Source of the DNA: Terriglobia bacterium
Lineage (GTDB): Bacteria > Acidobacteriota > Terriglobia > Terriglobales > Acidobacteriaceae
Length of the DNA stretch: 64,000 nt
Direction of reading: 5' to 3'
NCBI GenBank assembly: GCA_020072585.1
Contig: JAIQGL010000029.1
Span: 1-64,000, forward strand
Every line of letters starts with the position of its first letter. The first letter of the stretch is position 1. The position numbers and the translations under genes are program-made. Below are positions 23,505 through 32,685 of this stretch, piece after piece. The notes beneath the pieces were generated by a model, which was not told the DNA's origin, did not search any database, and saw nothing but the letters and a program-made list of their open reading frames with translations.

Positions 23505-24359
23505 TCAGTTCATCATCGCCATCGACCGCCGCAATGACAGCGTGGTCTGCTTGATCTCTTCCGCATCGGAGGCATCAGGCGACATCTTTACGTATTCCTC
23601 AAAATCGCTGAGTGCTCCGCGATAATCGTCAAGGTTGTAGCGCAGCACGGCACGCTGCTTCACGTCCTCAGGTGAGCGCGGATAGATCACAAGAATCAGA
23701 TCCACCACCTGCACGGCGCGGCGGAAGTCGCGCTGGGAAAGATACACGGAACGCAGATTGTTGAGCATGCGTGTGAGCATCTGCCGCCGGGTGACGGCGA
23801 GAAGGAATTCCGGCTGCAGGGCGACCTGGCCCGAGTAAATGCTGTTGAGCTTTTGGCGGCAATCCTCTTCCGTAACAATGGATCCGCGCTCAAAAGCGTC
23901 AATCAGGATGGCATGGCCGTCCACGTCATAGTGTTTGAGCAGAAAATGGCCGGGCATGCCAACGCCGTACAGTGAGAAGCCGATCCGCCGCGCCACTTCC
24001 ATATACACCAGAGCCAGAGAGATGGGAATACCCAACTGGCGGTCAAGCACATGCTGAAGAAAAGAGTTGCGCGGGCTGTAATAGTCCACGGAGTTCCCCC
24101 GGAACACCTCTTCCTGAAACAGGACTTCATTCAGGGCGGCGATCATCTGGACCGGGTCGTCGGGGTCCTGGATCTTGGCGGCAACGCGCTTGGCCAGGGC
24201 ATCAACGCGGCGCACATAGTGCTCAATATCGAGTTTGGAATCTTCAATGCGAGCAAAGGTCAACGCAGCCCGCAGCAGGTCAATGCGCTCGTCTTCAATG
24301 TCCGCACGAACCAGCACGGCAAATGCCTGGATTATTTCTGTGCTCGCTCCGGTTACCAC
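23505..24359 (-). CDS. SirB1-like transglutaminase-fold protein with TPR region
   Basis: 284 residues. The central part has the SirB1 N-terminal transglutaminase-like pattern: NSFLQHVLDRQLGIPISLAL, YGVGMPGHFLLKH and ILIDAFERGS. The catalytic Cys of true transglutaminases is absent at the usual NSFL site, as in other SirB1 proteins. The C-terminal 100 residues form TPR-like helices (NNLRSVYLSQRDFRRAVQVV, DLILVIYPRSPEDVKQRAVL). Start is GTG. It is probably a protein-interaction protein; no partner is evident from its neighbours. Confidence 0.82.
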   Translation of the reverse strand: MVTGASTEIIQAFAVLVRADIEDERIDLLRAALTFARIEDSKLDIEHYVRRVDALAKRVAAKIQDPDDPVQMIAALNEVLFQEEVFRGNSVDYYSPRNSFLQHVLDRQLGIPISLALVYMEVARRIGFSLYGVGMPGHFLLKHYDVDGHAILIDAFERGSIVTEEDCRQKLNSIYSGQVALQPEFLLAVTRRQMLTRMLNNLRSVYLSQRDFRRAVQVVDLILVIYPRSPEDVKQRAVLRYNLDDYRGALSDFEEYVKMSPDASDAEEIKQTTLSLRRSMAMMN

Positions 24360-24484
24360 ACGGAAATTCTAGCTGAAACGGCGGGAAGAAATCTGCTGGC
24401 CGGAAGACCAATGACCCTGGTACCGCAAGCTCTTGCCGAAATGAATAAATTTAAGCGGAAGCGGAATTGAAAAAACCATCCGCA

Positions 24485-25345
24485 TCACCTGGTCACCATT
24501 TCCGCCATCTCGGTTTGTTCTTTGCGTACCTTGAAGAAAACCGCCTTAACTGCGGCCATCACCACCAGCACCGCGCCGAACGTGCACACAATAGTTGCGC
24601 CCGTGGGTGTATCAAAGAAAACAGAGCAGTAGCAACCCAGAGCGGAGACCAGCGTTCCCATGGTCCAGCCGATGGCAAGCCGAGTTCCGATTCGGTCAGC
24701 AAATAGCATGGCGCCGACAGAAGGCACCACCAGGTAGCAGAACACCAGCAGCACACCGGCGATTGCGACGGAAGAGGTCACGACAAAACCGAATGATGCA
24801 TAGAAGAGAAAGTCCCAGAGCCGGATGTTCAGTTGAGGCTGTGGTTCAGCCGAGTTGTGGCTGAGGGAAATTGCCAGGAACTTTTTACGGAAGATGAAAT
24901 GGAAAAGCCCGATGACGCCATAGAGCACCGCGGTCTTGATTACATCATGCTTTGAAACCGCCAGAATATTACCCACCAGCATGTCTTTCAGGTGCTCGGT
25001 TTCGCCCGTGGCTTTGCTCATGGCGATGATCGCCGCCGCGGACGCGACCGCGTAGGTGATTCCAATGAAGGCTTCCAGCGGTATCCGCTTCTGGCGTGAG
25101 CGCACAAAGGTGAAGATGGCCGCGCCAACAAACGTGAATCCCAGGCTCATCCAATAGGCGCCTGTGCCATGCGGGTCCATTCCGATCAGAATGGCCGTTG
25201 TGGCGCCCAGGGCGGCAATCTGCGCCAGCGCCAGGTCCACAAAGATTACGCCGCGTTCCACTACATGAACGCCCAGATAGGCGTGTATGCCGGTCAATAT
25301 CAGACTGGCAAGAAAAGGGAGAATAAGGAATTGGAGAATTTCCAT
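24485..25345 (-). CDS. Metal ABC transporter permease (ZnuB/MntB family)
   Basis: 286 residues with about eight transmembrane segments. HVVERGVIFVDLALAQIAAL and the VAIAGVLLVFCYLVVPSVGA segment are typical of the ABC-3 permeases that move Zn2+ or Mn2+. It lies 11 bases after the substrate-binding gene, in the same operon. A cognate ATPase gene is missing from this operon. Confidence 0.88.
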   Translation of the reverse strand: MEILQFLILPFLASLILTGIHAYLGVHVVERGVIFVDLALAQIAALGATTAILIGMDPHGTGAYWMSLGFTFVGAAIFTFVRSRQKRIPLEAFIGITYAVASAAAIIAMSKATGETEHLKDMLVGNILAVSKHDVIKTAVLYGVIGLFHFIFRKKFLAISLSHNSAEPQPQLNIRLWDFLFYASFGFVVTSSVAIAGVLLVFCYLVVPSVGAMLFADRIGTRLAIGWTMGTLVSALGCYCSVFFDTPTGATIVCTFGAVLVVMAAVKAVFFKVRKEQTEMAEMVTR

Positions 25346-25356
25346 CAGCGGTCCTT

Positions 25357-26295
25357 TTATTTGGTCTCCTCGAACGCTTTCGTCAGGAGGGCAATATCGT
25401 AATCAAACAGCTTGAAATAGTCGGTAATCTCGGGCTTGCCACCGACTGAGGGCATTAGTACTACGACTTTCCCGTTGGTCATGCTGGCGATCGAGTTCGG
25501 CGTCTTCGAGTCAAAATAGGGCTCAATCAGCTCGAGCTTCACGTTCTCGCGCTTCATCTGGTTCACCAGCTCAATGGTGTGCGAGGGCGTGGGAGGAATG
25601 CCCGGCCGCGGCTCGATGTAAGCAATCACGTCCAGTCCAAAATGTTTGGCAAAGTTCGGCCAGGAGCGGTGATAAGTGACGACCTTCCGTCCGCGATATG
25701 GGGCCATCTGCGCCAGCCACTTTTTGTCGGCTTCAGCCAGCCGTTTTTCAAAATCCTGCTCGCGCTGCTGGAAGTAGGCCTGGTCTGGCGGGTCCATTTC
25801 GCTGAGTCTTGCCGCAATGCCTTTAGCCATGCGCCGGCCATTGTCAGGGTCGAGCCAGTAGTGCGGGTTTCCCATTGGATGAACGTCACCTTCCGCACGT
25901 GTCACGCTGCCCTGTGGAATTTCCAGGATCTGCGCAAATTGCGATGCGTCAAGATAACCCTGCCCGCCGGGCTGGATTTTGCCATTGCCGCTCTGGGTGA
26001 TCAATGGCGGAAGCCAGCCAATTTCCAGCTCCAATCCAACCAGGACCAACAGGTCAGCATTGCGCAGTTTGAGCAGAAAACTCGGCTTGGGCTCCACAAA
26101 GTGCGGGTCCTGATAGCCTTTGGCCAAAGCTTCAACCTCTACTTTGTCGCCACCTACTTCTTGCGTGAGTGACGCCAGGTCAGACAGGGTAGCGATCACC
26201 TTCAGTTTTTTTGCTTCTGCCGAAGAAGGCAGAAGCAGCGTGGCAATAAGGGTTACGCTAAGAATGGCGCCAAATAATTTTGAACTTAATTTCAT
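25357..26295 (-). CDS. Metal ABC transporter substrate-binding protein (ZnuA-like)
   Basis: 312 residues from ATG 26295 (MKLSSK), with a signal peptide ending near SSAEA. The cluster A-I metal ligands are visible: DPHF, the NPHYWLDP motif, HRSWPNFAKHFGL and the acidic ligand in EPYFDSKTPN. The His-rich loop is short (DVHPMGNPH), so both zinc and manganese are possible. Upstream genes encode an outer-membrane porin and a small His/Cys protein. Confidence 0.9.
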   Translation of the reverse strand: MKLSSKLFGAILSVTLIATLLLPSSAEAKKLKVIATLSDLASLTQEVGGDKVEVEALAKGYQDPHFVEPKPSFLLKLRNADLLVLVGLELEIGWLPPLITQSGNGKIQPGGQGYLDASQFAQILEIPQGSVTRAEGDVHPMGNPHYWLDPDNGRRMAKGIAARLSEMDPPDQAYFQQREQDFEKRLAEADKKWLAQMAPYRGRKVVTYHRSWPNFAKHFGLDVIAYIEPRPGIPPTPSHTIELVNQMKRENVKLELIEPYFDSKTPNSIASMTNGKVVVLMPSVGGKPEITDYFKLFDYDIALLTKAFEETK

Positions 26296-26348
26296 CAATA
26301 TCTCCAAATACGTCGCTCACAAAATTTGATCCAGCGGCAGTTATTCCC

Positions 26349-27689
26349 CTAAAACGGGTGCGCACCGTGCGCGCCGAGGGCGAATTGTAACTGTATAAAC
26401 GCCTCATGCGCGTCAAAGTTCTGAGCATAGCGGGTAAACCTATACTGGCCGCGGACTTGTGCGAATTCGCTGGGCCAGTAGGTCAGCACGAAGGAACCAC
26501 CTTTATCCGTGAGGGAAGCGTCAAAAGGCCGGTCAGACTGGTCTACCCTGCCGCCCACAAACCAGCGCCGGGCAAACTGATAATCGGCGGAGGCATAAAA
26601 GCCGAAGGCGCGTTGAAAGCCTGACCGCACAAACGCGGGACAGTCAATAGTTCCGCACGCAAGATTAATATTGGGCTGGTCCTGCTGCCGCCAGATGAAC
26701 TCGCTGCGCGCAACAAATGAGTGGTAGATGGCCCGCTGCAACGGTTTCCAGCGGAAGGTCGCATCCACGCCATAAAGGTGTGTGACAAAGTCGCTGCCGA
26801 ATAAACTGTGTCCGCGCGAATAGGAAGCGCCCATATCGATGTTGGTGCTGTCTGACAGGTCTTTGTAAGTGCGCAGGTGCCCGACCACACTCACGTCATT
26901 TTTCCTGGACGACGTAAAAACATCCGCTGAGTCGCCGCGGAAAGTCTGTCCGGTAAACTCCAGGAACCAGTTTTTCGGTGCGGGGATAATGTGCTGCACG
27001 GAGAACCCGGCGTCATTGATTCCGTCCTCACCGCCGACCAGGTTCTGTGTCACCAGTGGACGGTCCGCCCACGGCAGCACGTGATTATGCAGAGTGTTCA
27101 CCTTGCCGAAGGCGGCGCGTATCTTGCCCGCCTTGGCCACAAATCCCGCAGGCAGCGCGGTGAAGGTGATGAACCCTTCCTCCAGGTTGACGCCTTCTTC
27201 ACCGAAGGAGAGGAAGAAGTCGCCGCGCGCGTAAGGATCGATAATCGCCTGCAAGCCTACTTCAGATTCATGCATCTGAAACGACGGCGTCGGATTGATG
27301 GAGTTATGTCCCGCGCCGGCGATGAAATCTCCAATGACGCTGACGTCAGGATTCAGGGCCTTGGAGGCCGCGCTGCCGGCGCCGCCCAGGCGCACATTGT
27401 CGGGCTGGGAAGCTGGCGCTGCTGCCTGTTGGGCGGTTGTTTCGGGCGTGGATGTTGGCTGCGCGCCTGGCGCTGGAGTTGTGCCGGCAGCAGGCTGTGA
27501 ACCCTGAGCTTTGAGCTGACGGATTTCACCTTCCAGCATCACGATACGATCTTCAAGGTCACGCAGCCTCTGGTCCATTGCGGCTTTTTCGTCCGTGCTG
27601 GATTGTGCGGGAGCCGGGCTTTGTGACTGCGCCGTTGCGGCAAGACTTGTTGCAACCATCCAAAAGATAAGAGTATGAAAACGTCTCAA
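26349..27689 (-). CDS. Outer-membrane porin-like beta barrel in the metal uptake operon
   Basis: 446 residues. Signal peptide (about 1-20), a coiled-coil region (DEKAAMDQRLRDLEDRIVML), a Pro/Ala/Thr/Gln-rich linker to about 95, then a barrel of alternating strands from about 105, ending in FIQLQFALGAHGAHPF. The coiled coil plus barrel layout is like that of phosphate- or metal-type porins. Because it stands directly before znuA- and znuB-like genes, it may carry the metal across the outer membrane. Confidence 0.72.
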   Translation of the reverse strand: MRRFHTLIFWMVATSLAATAQSQSPAPAQSSTDEKAAMDQRLRDLEDRIVMLEGEIRQLKAQGSQPAAGTTPAPGAQPTSTPETTAQQAAAPASQPDNVRLGGAGSAASKALNPDVSVIGDFIAGAGHNSINPTPSFQMHESEVGLQAIIDPYARGDFFLSFGEEGVNLEEGFITFTALPAGFVAKAGKIRAAFGKVNTLHNHVLPWADRPLVTQNLVGGEDGINDAGFSVQHIIPAPKNWFLEFTGQTFRGDSADVFTSSRKNDVSVVGHLRTYKDLSDSTNIDMGASYSRGHSLFGSDFVTHLYGVDATFRWKPLQRAIYHSFVARSEFIWRQQDQPNINLACGTIDCPAFVRSGFQRAFGFYASADYQFARRWFVGGRVDQSDRPFDASLTDKGGSFVLTYWPSEFAQVRGQYRFTRYAQNFDAHEAFIQLQFALGAHGAHPF

Positions 27690-27839
27690 ATGATCCCTCC
27701 TCTAGCGCACATGAAAAACCTTGGGCCGTGAAACAGGCTAGAACCGGCTGTACTGTTGAGTGCCAGCCAGAAAACAGGCATCAAGAACCGGGAGCGACTG
27801 AAACTAGAAATTGACAGGGGTGCTCTGATGCCTTCGGGG

Positions 27840-28148
27840 CTAGACGGAAGGAGGAGGCCGGATGAAAAGACTGAGGTCCAGCGCTGCACTCTTGCCTTGT
27901 GACTCATACGTGACAGCCACCGTTTCCACCGCATAAATCAGCGGCAGTAACTGGACAGTAAATGTGGGGGCCTTGGCATGTGCAGAGAGGCAGATAGCGC
28001 AGGGAGATGAGTTTCTTGAGATAGCGGCTTCCGAGTGGGCATGGGTGGCTTCCACCCCGGTCATGACCAGAGCCAGAAGGATGCAGCTGAGCGCGATGAA
28101 CCGCACCAGCTTGCTGCTTTCGAGTTGGCCCTTGCCCGCTGCTCTCAT
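27840..28148 (-). CDS. Small exported His/Cys protein, DUF2946-like
   Basis: 102 residues from ATG 28148; a GTG 20 codons upstream (28208) is also possible. A hydrophobic signal segment (RFIALSCILLALVMTG) is followed by ATHAHSE and, 10 residues on, CAICLSAH, a potential metal-binding pair. DUF2946 proteins of this sort often sit in metal-responsive operons. It is first in the row of four genes leading to the ABC permease, 150 bases before the porin gene. Confidence 0.6.
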   Translation of the reverse strand: MRAAGKGQLESSKLVRFIALSCILLALVMTGVEATHAHSEAAISRNSSPCAICLSAHAKAPTFTVQLLPLIYAVETVAVTYESQGKSAALDLSLFIRPPPSV

Positions 28149-28321
28149 GTTGGGTGTGCCGTTGCGAACACAAACCCGCACAAACCGCCCAGGCAGGAGA
28201 ATTTCCACAGCCCGGACCGAGTCCCTATTCTAGCAGAGCCTCTGGGGCAGGGGAGTAAAGGAACTGTAAATTGCATGGCCAGAGCCGCTGTGCTAGCGTT
28301 GATAGGTATTGAGAGGCGGTT

Positions 28322-29116
28322 TTGCGAACCATTCCTTCGGGGCTGGACCGAAAGGAAGCTGAACTCTACAGCCAGCTTGATCCTAACCAGTTCCCAAAAC
28401 ATGTCGCTATCATCATGGACGGCAATGGCCGCTGGGCCAAACGCCGCCACCTGCCGCGTATTGCCGGCCATCGCAAAGGTGTGGAAGCCGTGCGCCTGGT
28501 GGTGGAGACAGCGGCGCGCATCCATCTGCCCGCGCTGACGTTGTATGCCTTTTCGGCGGAAAACTTCACCCGCCGTCCGGCTACGGAAATCCAGTTTCTG
28601 ATGAAGCTGCTGCACCGGTATCTGAAGAACGAGCTGCCGCTGATGCACCGCAACAACATCCGGCTGCAATTCATAGGACGCAGCCAGATGCTGCCGCAGG
28701 AGGTGCAGGAGCGCATGGCCTGGGCCAAAGAGCAGACGGCCCGCAACACCGGCATGATCATGACACTGGCGTTGAATTACGGATCAAGGTCAGAGATCGT
28801 GGACGCGTTCAAATCCATGGTGCATGCGGCGGCGAACAATGGCGGCCTGGACCATTTAAAAATCGACGAAGAAACCGTGAACCGCCACATGTATACCAGC
28901 CATCTTCCCGAGCTCGATTTTCTGATCCGCACCAGCGGCGAGATGCGGCTGAGCAACTTTCTGTTGTGGCAGGCGGCCTATGCGGAGATCTATGTGACCA
29001 AGACGCTGTGGCCCGACTTCAGCGGACTGCATCTTCTTGAGGCCATCCAGGAATTCCAGAAGCGTGAACGCCGTTACGGCGGACTGAATGAACCTGCTCC
29101 CGGCGGCTCCAACTAA
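28322..29116 (+). CDS. uppS: Isoprenyl transferase (undecaprenyl diphosphate synthase)
   Basis: 264 residues. The cis-prenyltransferase signature is complete: catalytic Asp33 in IIMDGNGRWAKRR, LYAFSAENFTRR and the C-terminal DFLIRTSGEMRLSNFLLWQA. It makes the C55 lipid carrier for cell-wall synthesis. The start is TTG with GAGAGGCGGT upstream. Its stop abuts the cdsA start with no gap, and dxr and rseP follow, an arrangement seen across bacteria. Confidence 0.95.
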   Translation: MRTIPSGLDRKEAELYSQLDPNQFPKHVAIIMDGNGRWAKRRHLPRIAGHRKGVEAVRLVVETAARIHLPALTLYAFSAENFTRRPATEIQFLMKLLHRYLKNELPLMHRNNIRLQFIGRSQMLPQEVQERMAWAKEQTARNTGMIMTLALNYGSRSEIVDAFKSMVHAAANNGGLDHLKIDEETVNRHMYTSHLPELDFLIRTSGEMRLSNFLLWQAAYAEIYVTKTLWPDFSGLHLLEAIQEFQKRERRYGGLNEPAPGGSN

Positions 29117-30055
29117 ATGAAGAGAGTCCTGACGGCGCTGGCGCTGATACCGGTGGTGCTGCTGATTGTGTTCAAGGCGCCGCTGTGGCTCTTTGTCCCG
29201 GCGGTTGGCGTATTCACGGCGATTGGGCTGCGTGAATATTTATCGATGGTTGAGGCGTCGGGCGTAAAAGCATTTCGCTGGCCAACGTATACACTTGGAC
29301 TTTTACCGCTAGCCGCGTTGCTCGCTGTGTCTCTTCCTGAAATCTGGCATCCCCGAGACTTGCCGCCCGATTTGCCATATCAGTCCGATTTACTGCCGCT
29401 CTGGCTGGCAATATGTTTTATCGCTCCCGCAATATTTGGGACCCTTCTGGTGTTTCGCAAGGAGCTGCGCAACGGCATGGCTTCAGTCTCAGCCTGCATG
29501 TTTGGCATCTTCTATGTTGCTCTGCCTTTGTCTCTAACGGTTGATCTCCGCGACAATCCTTCGCAGCGGTTTCTTCTCGTCTTTATTCTTTTCTCTGTAT
29601 GGGCTGGAGACATAGCCGCCTATTATGTGGGAAAGAATATAGGGAAACACAAACTGGCGCCCATCGTCAGCCCGAACAAGAGCTGGGAAGGAGCCGTTGC
29701 CTCTGTGGTCGCCAGTATTGGGATGGCAGCCCTGGTTTTTTATTTTCAAAACCAGATTACCGATTTCTTTTCGGGTGGAACTGGCCTGTGGAAACCAAAC
29801 TTCCATCCTTCCCTATATACGCCAATCCCGTGGAGACACGTGATTGCTCTGGGGATAATCACCAATGTTGCTGCGCAATTTGGCGACCTGTTCGAGTCAG
29901 CCCTGAAACGTGGAGTAGGCGTAAAGGATTCCGGAACGCTCCTGCCGGGACATGGAGGATTGCTCGATCGCATTGATGCGTTGTTGTTTGCCTTCCCGGT
30001 TGTGATGTTCTACATCAACGTGGTGGAATTTCTTGATAGGCTAATCTATTCATGA
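29117..30055 (+). CDS. cdsA: Phosphatidate cytidylyltransferase
   Basis: 312 residues with about eight transmembrane segments. The CDS signature is present near the C-terminus: SALKRGVGVKDSGTLLPGHG followed by GLLDRID. SPNKSWEGAVAS is the second family motif. It converts phosphatidate and CTP into CDP-diacylglycerol at the membrane. It follows uppS directly and its stop overlaps the dxr start by four bases (ATGA). Confidence 0.94.
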   Translation: MKRVLTALALIPVVLLIVFKAPLWLFVPAVGVFTAIGLREYLSMVEASGVKAFRWPTYTLGLLPLAALLAVSLPEIWHPRDLPPDLPYQSDLLPLWLAICFIAPAIFGTLLVFRKELRNGMASVSACMFGIFYVALPLSLTVDLRDNPSQRFLLVFILFSVWAGDIAAYYVGKNIGKHKLAPIVSPNKSWEGAVASVVASIGMAALVFYFQNQITDFFSGGTGLWKPNFHPSLYTPIPWRHVIALGIITNVAAQFGDLFESALKRGVGVKDSGTLLPGHGGLLDRIDALLFAFPVVMFYINVVEFLDRLIYS

Positions 30056-31221
30056 AGCGCATCGCCATCCTCGGTTCCACCGGCTCCATCGGCCGCAGCA
30101 CGCTCAACGTGATTGAAAACAACCCTGAGCGTTTTCAGCTGCTCGCCATGGCTGCGGGCTCAAACACTGAAGCTGCATTGATCGATGCGCGCCGCTGGAA
30201 ACCCAAAGTCCTTTCACTCGCTTCAGAGCAGGATGCGGAAAAAGTTCGCAAGCAACTCAAAGCTGAAGGTCTCAGCGGAATTGAAGTAGTCTACGGGCAG
30301 GCCGGCACGGTGAGTGTTGCCACGCATCCTGAAGTTGATTTTGTGGTCAGCGCGATTGTAGGTGTGGCGGGACTAAAAGCGACCTATGAAGCTGTTCGCG
30401 CAGGCAAAGAAATCGGGCTGGCGAACAAGGAATGTTTAGTCGCTGCTGGCGAACTCATTACCGCAGAAGCTCGCAGACAGGGCAAACCGCTGTTGCCAAT
30501 CGATAGCGAACACAATGCGGTGCACCAGTGCATGCGCGGCGGCAGGATGAACGAGGTAGAGCGCGTGTGGCTTACGGCCAGCGGCGGCCCGTTTCTTAGC
30601 ACGCCGAAATCGGAGTTTGAAAAAATTACGGTGGAGCAGGCGCTGAACCATCCCACGTGGAAGATGGGGCAGCGCATCACCATTGATTCGGCCACTCTGA
30701 TGAATAAGGGCTTTGAGGTGATCGAGGCCTGCCGGCTATTTAATATGCCGCCGGAGCGCGTGAGCGTGGTGGTGCATCCGCAATCGACGATTCACTCACT
30801 GGTTGAGTTCAACGATGGCAGCATTCTGGCTCAGCTCTCCGTAACCGACATGCGACTGCCGATTCTTTATGCGCTGACCTATCCGGAGCGCATCTCATCT
30901 GATCTGCGCTTTAATGTGCTGGACCTGAAACGGCTGGATTTCTGTCCTCCCGATTTGGGAAAATTTCCCTGTTTGCGCCTGGCTTATGAAGCCGCTGAGG
31001 CGGGTGGCGCCAAGACCGTGGCCTTGAACGCCGCGGACGAAGTGGCCGTGGCGGCTTTCCTTAAGAAAGAGATCGGATTTGCCGATATTTCTAAAGTGGT
31101 GGAGCAGACGATTCGTGAAACTTCAGACCGCCATCCTGAATCTATAGAGGAGGTCCTAGCCATTGATGCCGAGGCCCGCAACCTGGCGGGGCGCAAATTG
31201 GTACAGCCACTAACTCGTTAG
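30052..31221 (+). CDS. dxr: 1-deoxy-D-xylulose 5-phosphate reductoisomerase
   Basis: 389 residues. GSTGSIGRSTLNVIE is the NADPH-binding loop, IDSEHNAVHQCM and ASGGPF are active-site motifs, and the family length is right. It catalyses the first committed step of the MEP isoprenoid pathway, feeding uppS upstream. Overlap with cdsA implies coupled translation. Confidence 0.95.
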   Translation: MKRIAILGSTGSIGRSTLNVIENNPERFQLLAMAAGSNTEAALIDARRWKPKVLSLASEQDAEKVRKQLKAEGLSGIEVVYGQAGTVSVATHPEVDFVVSAIVGVAGLKATYEAVRAGKEIGLANKECLVAAGELITAEARRQGKPLLPIDSEHNAVHQCMRGGRMNEVERVWLTASGGPFLSTPKSEFEKITVEQALNHPTWKMGQRITIDSATLMNKGFEVIEACRLFNMPPERVSVVVHPQSTIHSLVEFNDGSILAQLSVTDMRLPILYALTYPERISSDLRFNVLDLKRLDFCPPDLGKFPCLRLAYEAAEAGGAKTVALNAADEVAVAAFLKKEIGFADISKVVEQTIRETSDRHPESIEEVLAIDAEARNLAGRKLVQPLTR

Positions 31222-31265
31222 CTGCTCCGGTTCTTTTGCAGTTACAATATCAAAATCACTACTTT

Positions 31266-32606
31266 ATGCAGTCATTACCGCTCACGCTCGCCGCTTTCAT
31301 ATTCGTTCTGGGGATTCTGGTTTTTGTCCACGAGTTCGGCCATTACGCCGTAGCCAAATTATTCAAGGTCAGGGTTGAGGTCTTCAGTCTGGGATTTGGC
31401 AAGCGTCTGGTTGGCTTCCGCCGTGGCGATACTGACTATCGCATCAGCCTTTTGCCGCTGGGTGGCTATGTGAAGATGGCCGGGGAAAATCCCATGGAGT
31501 CGCGTACCGGCGACCCCGGTGAGTTCATGAGCCACCCGCGCTGGCAGCGTTTTTTTGTTGCGATAGCCGGGCCTGCGATGAACATCATTCTGGCCGTGGT
31601 GGTGCTCACGGGCGTGTATATGTTCCGCCACGAGTATCCTGCATATCTTGATAAGCCAGCGGTGCTGGGGTGGGTGATTGACGGTTCTCCGGCGCAAACC
31701 GCCGGCTTCAAGACCGGCGACAAAATTGCCGTGATCCAGGGCAAGATCGAGCCAACCTGGGACGACGTTCGTTACCAGATCTTCGGCAACATCAATCAAA
31801 CTTTGAAAATGGATGTGCTGCGGGGAACACAGACTTTGCCGCTGGAGCTGACAGCCCACATTCCGGAAAAAGACGATGTAGACATTCTCCGCGAGCTGGG
31901 ATTGGTGCCCGAAGGCAAGTCTGTTGTGGGACGGGTAATGCCCGGATCGCCAGCGGAAAAAGCAGGATTGCATACTGACGATGAGATTATTGCCGTGAAT
32001 GGCAGCCCGGTCCAGACCGGCAATACGATCGGCCTGGCGGCAGTGCTGGAAAAAAATAAAGAAAAGCCGGCAAAGATCACCGTGACACGAAAAGGCCAGA
32101 CGCTGGATCTTATGGTGACTCCGGAGTTGTCGCCGGCAGGCGCTGACGGCAAAGCTGCCTATCGCATTGGGGTGGAGCTGCCGCAAGAGTTCCATGTGGA
32201 CAAGCTTTCATTCGCCGCCGCATTGAATGCCGCCACCGTGGATTGCAAAAAGAATTCGTCGCTGATTTTTCGCTTGCTGGGCCAGCTTTTCACCGTGAAA
32301 GGCACCTTGAAGCAATTTGGCGGGCCGGTGATGATTATGCAGGAATCCGGCAAGGCCGCCCAGGCCGGTTTTGTTGTGCTGCTCCAGTTCATGGCGCTCA
32401 TCAGCCTGAACCTGGCCATCTTTAACATGCTGCCGATCCCAATTCTGGATGGCGGCCTGGTGCTGATGCTGCTGGTGGAGTCAGTCATGCGCCGCGATAT
32501 AAAACAGGAAGTGAAGGAGCGCGTGTATCAGGCAGCATTCGTCTTTCTGGTGTTGTTTGCCGCCGTGGTGATTTTTAACGACGTGACCAAGTCGTTCCAC
32601 AAGTAG
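31266..32606 (+). CDS. rseP: RIP metalloprotease RseP (site-2 protease)
   Basis: 446 residues from ATG 31266; a TTG start ten codons upstream is less likely. HEFGH at 22-26 is the zinc site and LDGG near the C-terminus completes it. Two PDZ domains lie between (about 125-190 and 215-275, with GSPAQTAGF and GSPAEKAGL). It cleaves anti-sigma factors within the membrane; the anti-sigma at 22212 is a candidate substrate only by general family knowledge. Confidence 0.94.
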   Translation: MQSLPLTLAAFIFVLGILVFVHEFGHYAVAKLFKVRVEVFSLGFGKRLVGFRRGDTDYRISLLPLGGYVKMAGENPMESRTGDPGEFMSHPRWQRFFVAIAGPAMNIILAVVVLTGVYMFRHEYPAYLDKPAVLGWVIDGSPAQTAGFKTGDKIAVIQGKIEPTWDDVRYQIFGNINQTLKMDVLRGTQTLPLELTAHIPEKDDVDILRELGLVPEGKSVVGRVMPGSPAEKAGLHTDDEIIAVNGSPVQTGNTIGLAAVLEKNKEKPAKITVTRKGQTLDLMVTPELSPAGADGKAAYRIGVELPQEFHVDKLSFAAALNAATVDCKKNSSLIFRLLGQLFTVKGTLKQFGGPVMIMQESGKAAQAGFVVLLQFMALISLNLAIFNMLPIPILDGGLVLMLLVESVMRRDIKQEVKERVYQAAFVFLVLFAAVVIFNDVTKSFHK

Positions 32607-32685
32607 ACCGGAGAGATATTCCGGCTTTTCCGGCTGCGATCTCTCTGTGGCGATCCTTTAAACGGCGACCGTTCAGGCTGTGACC

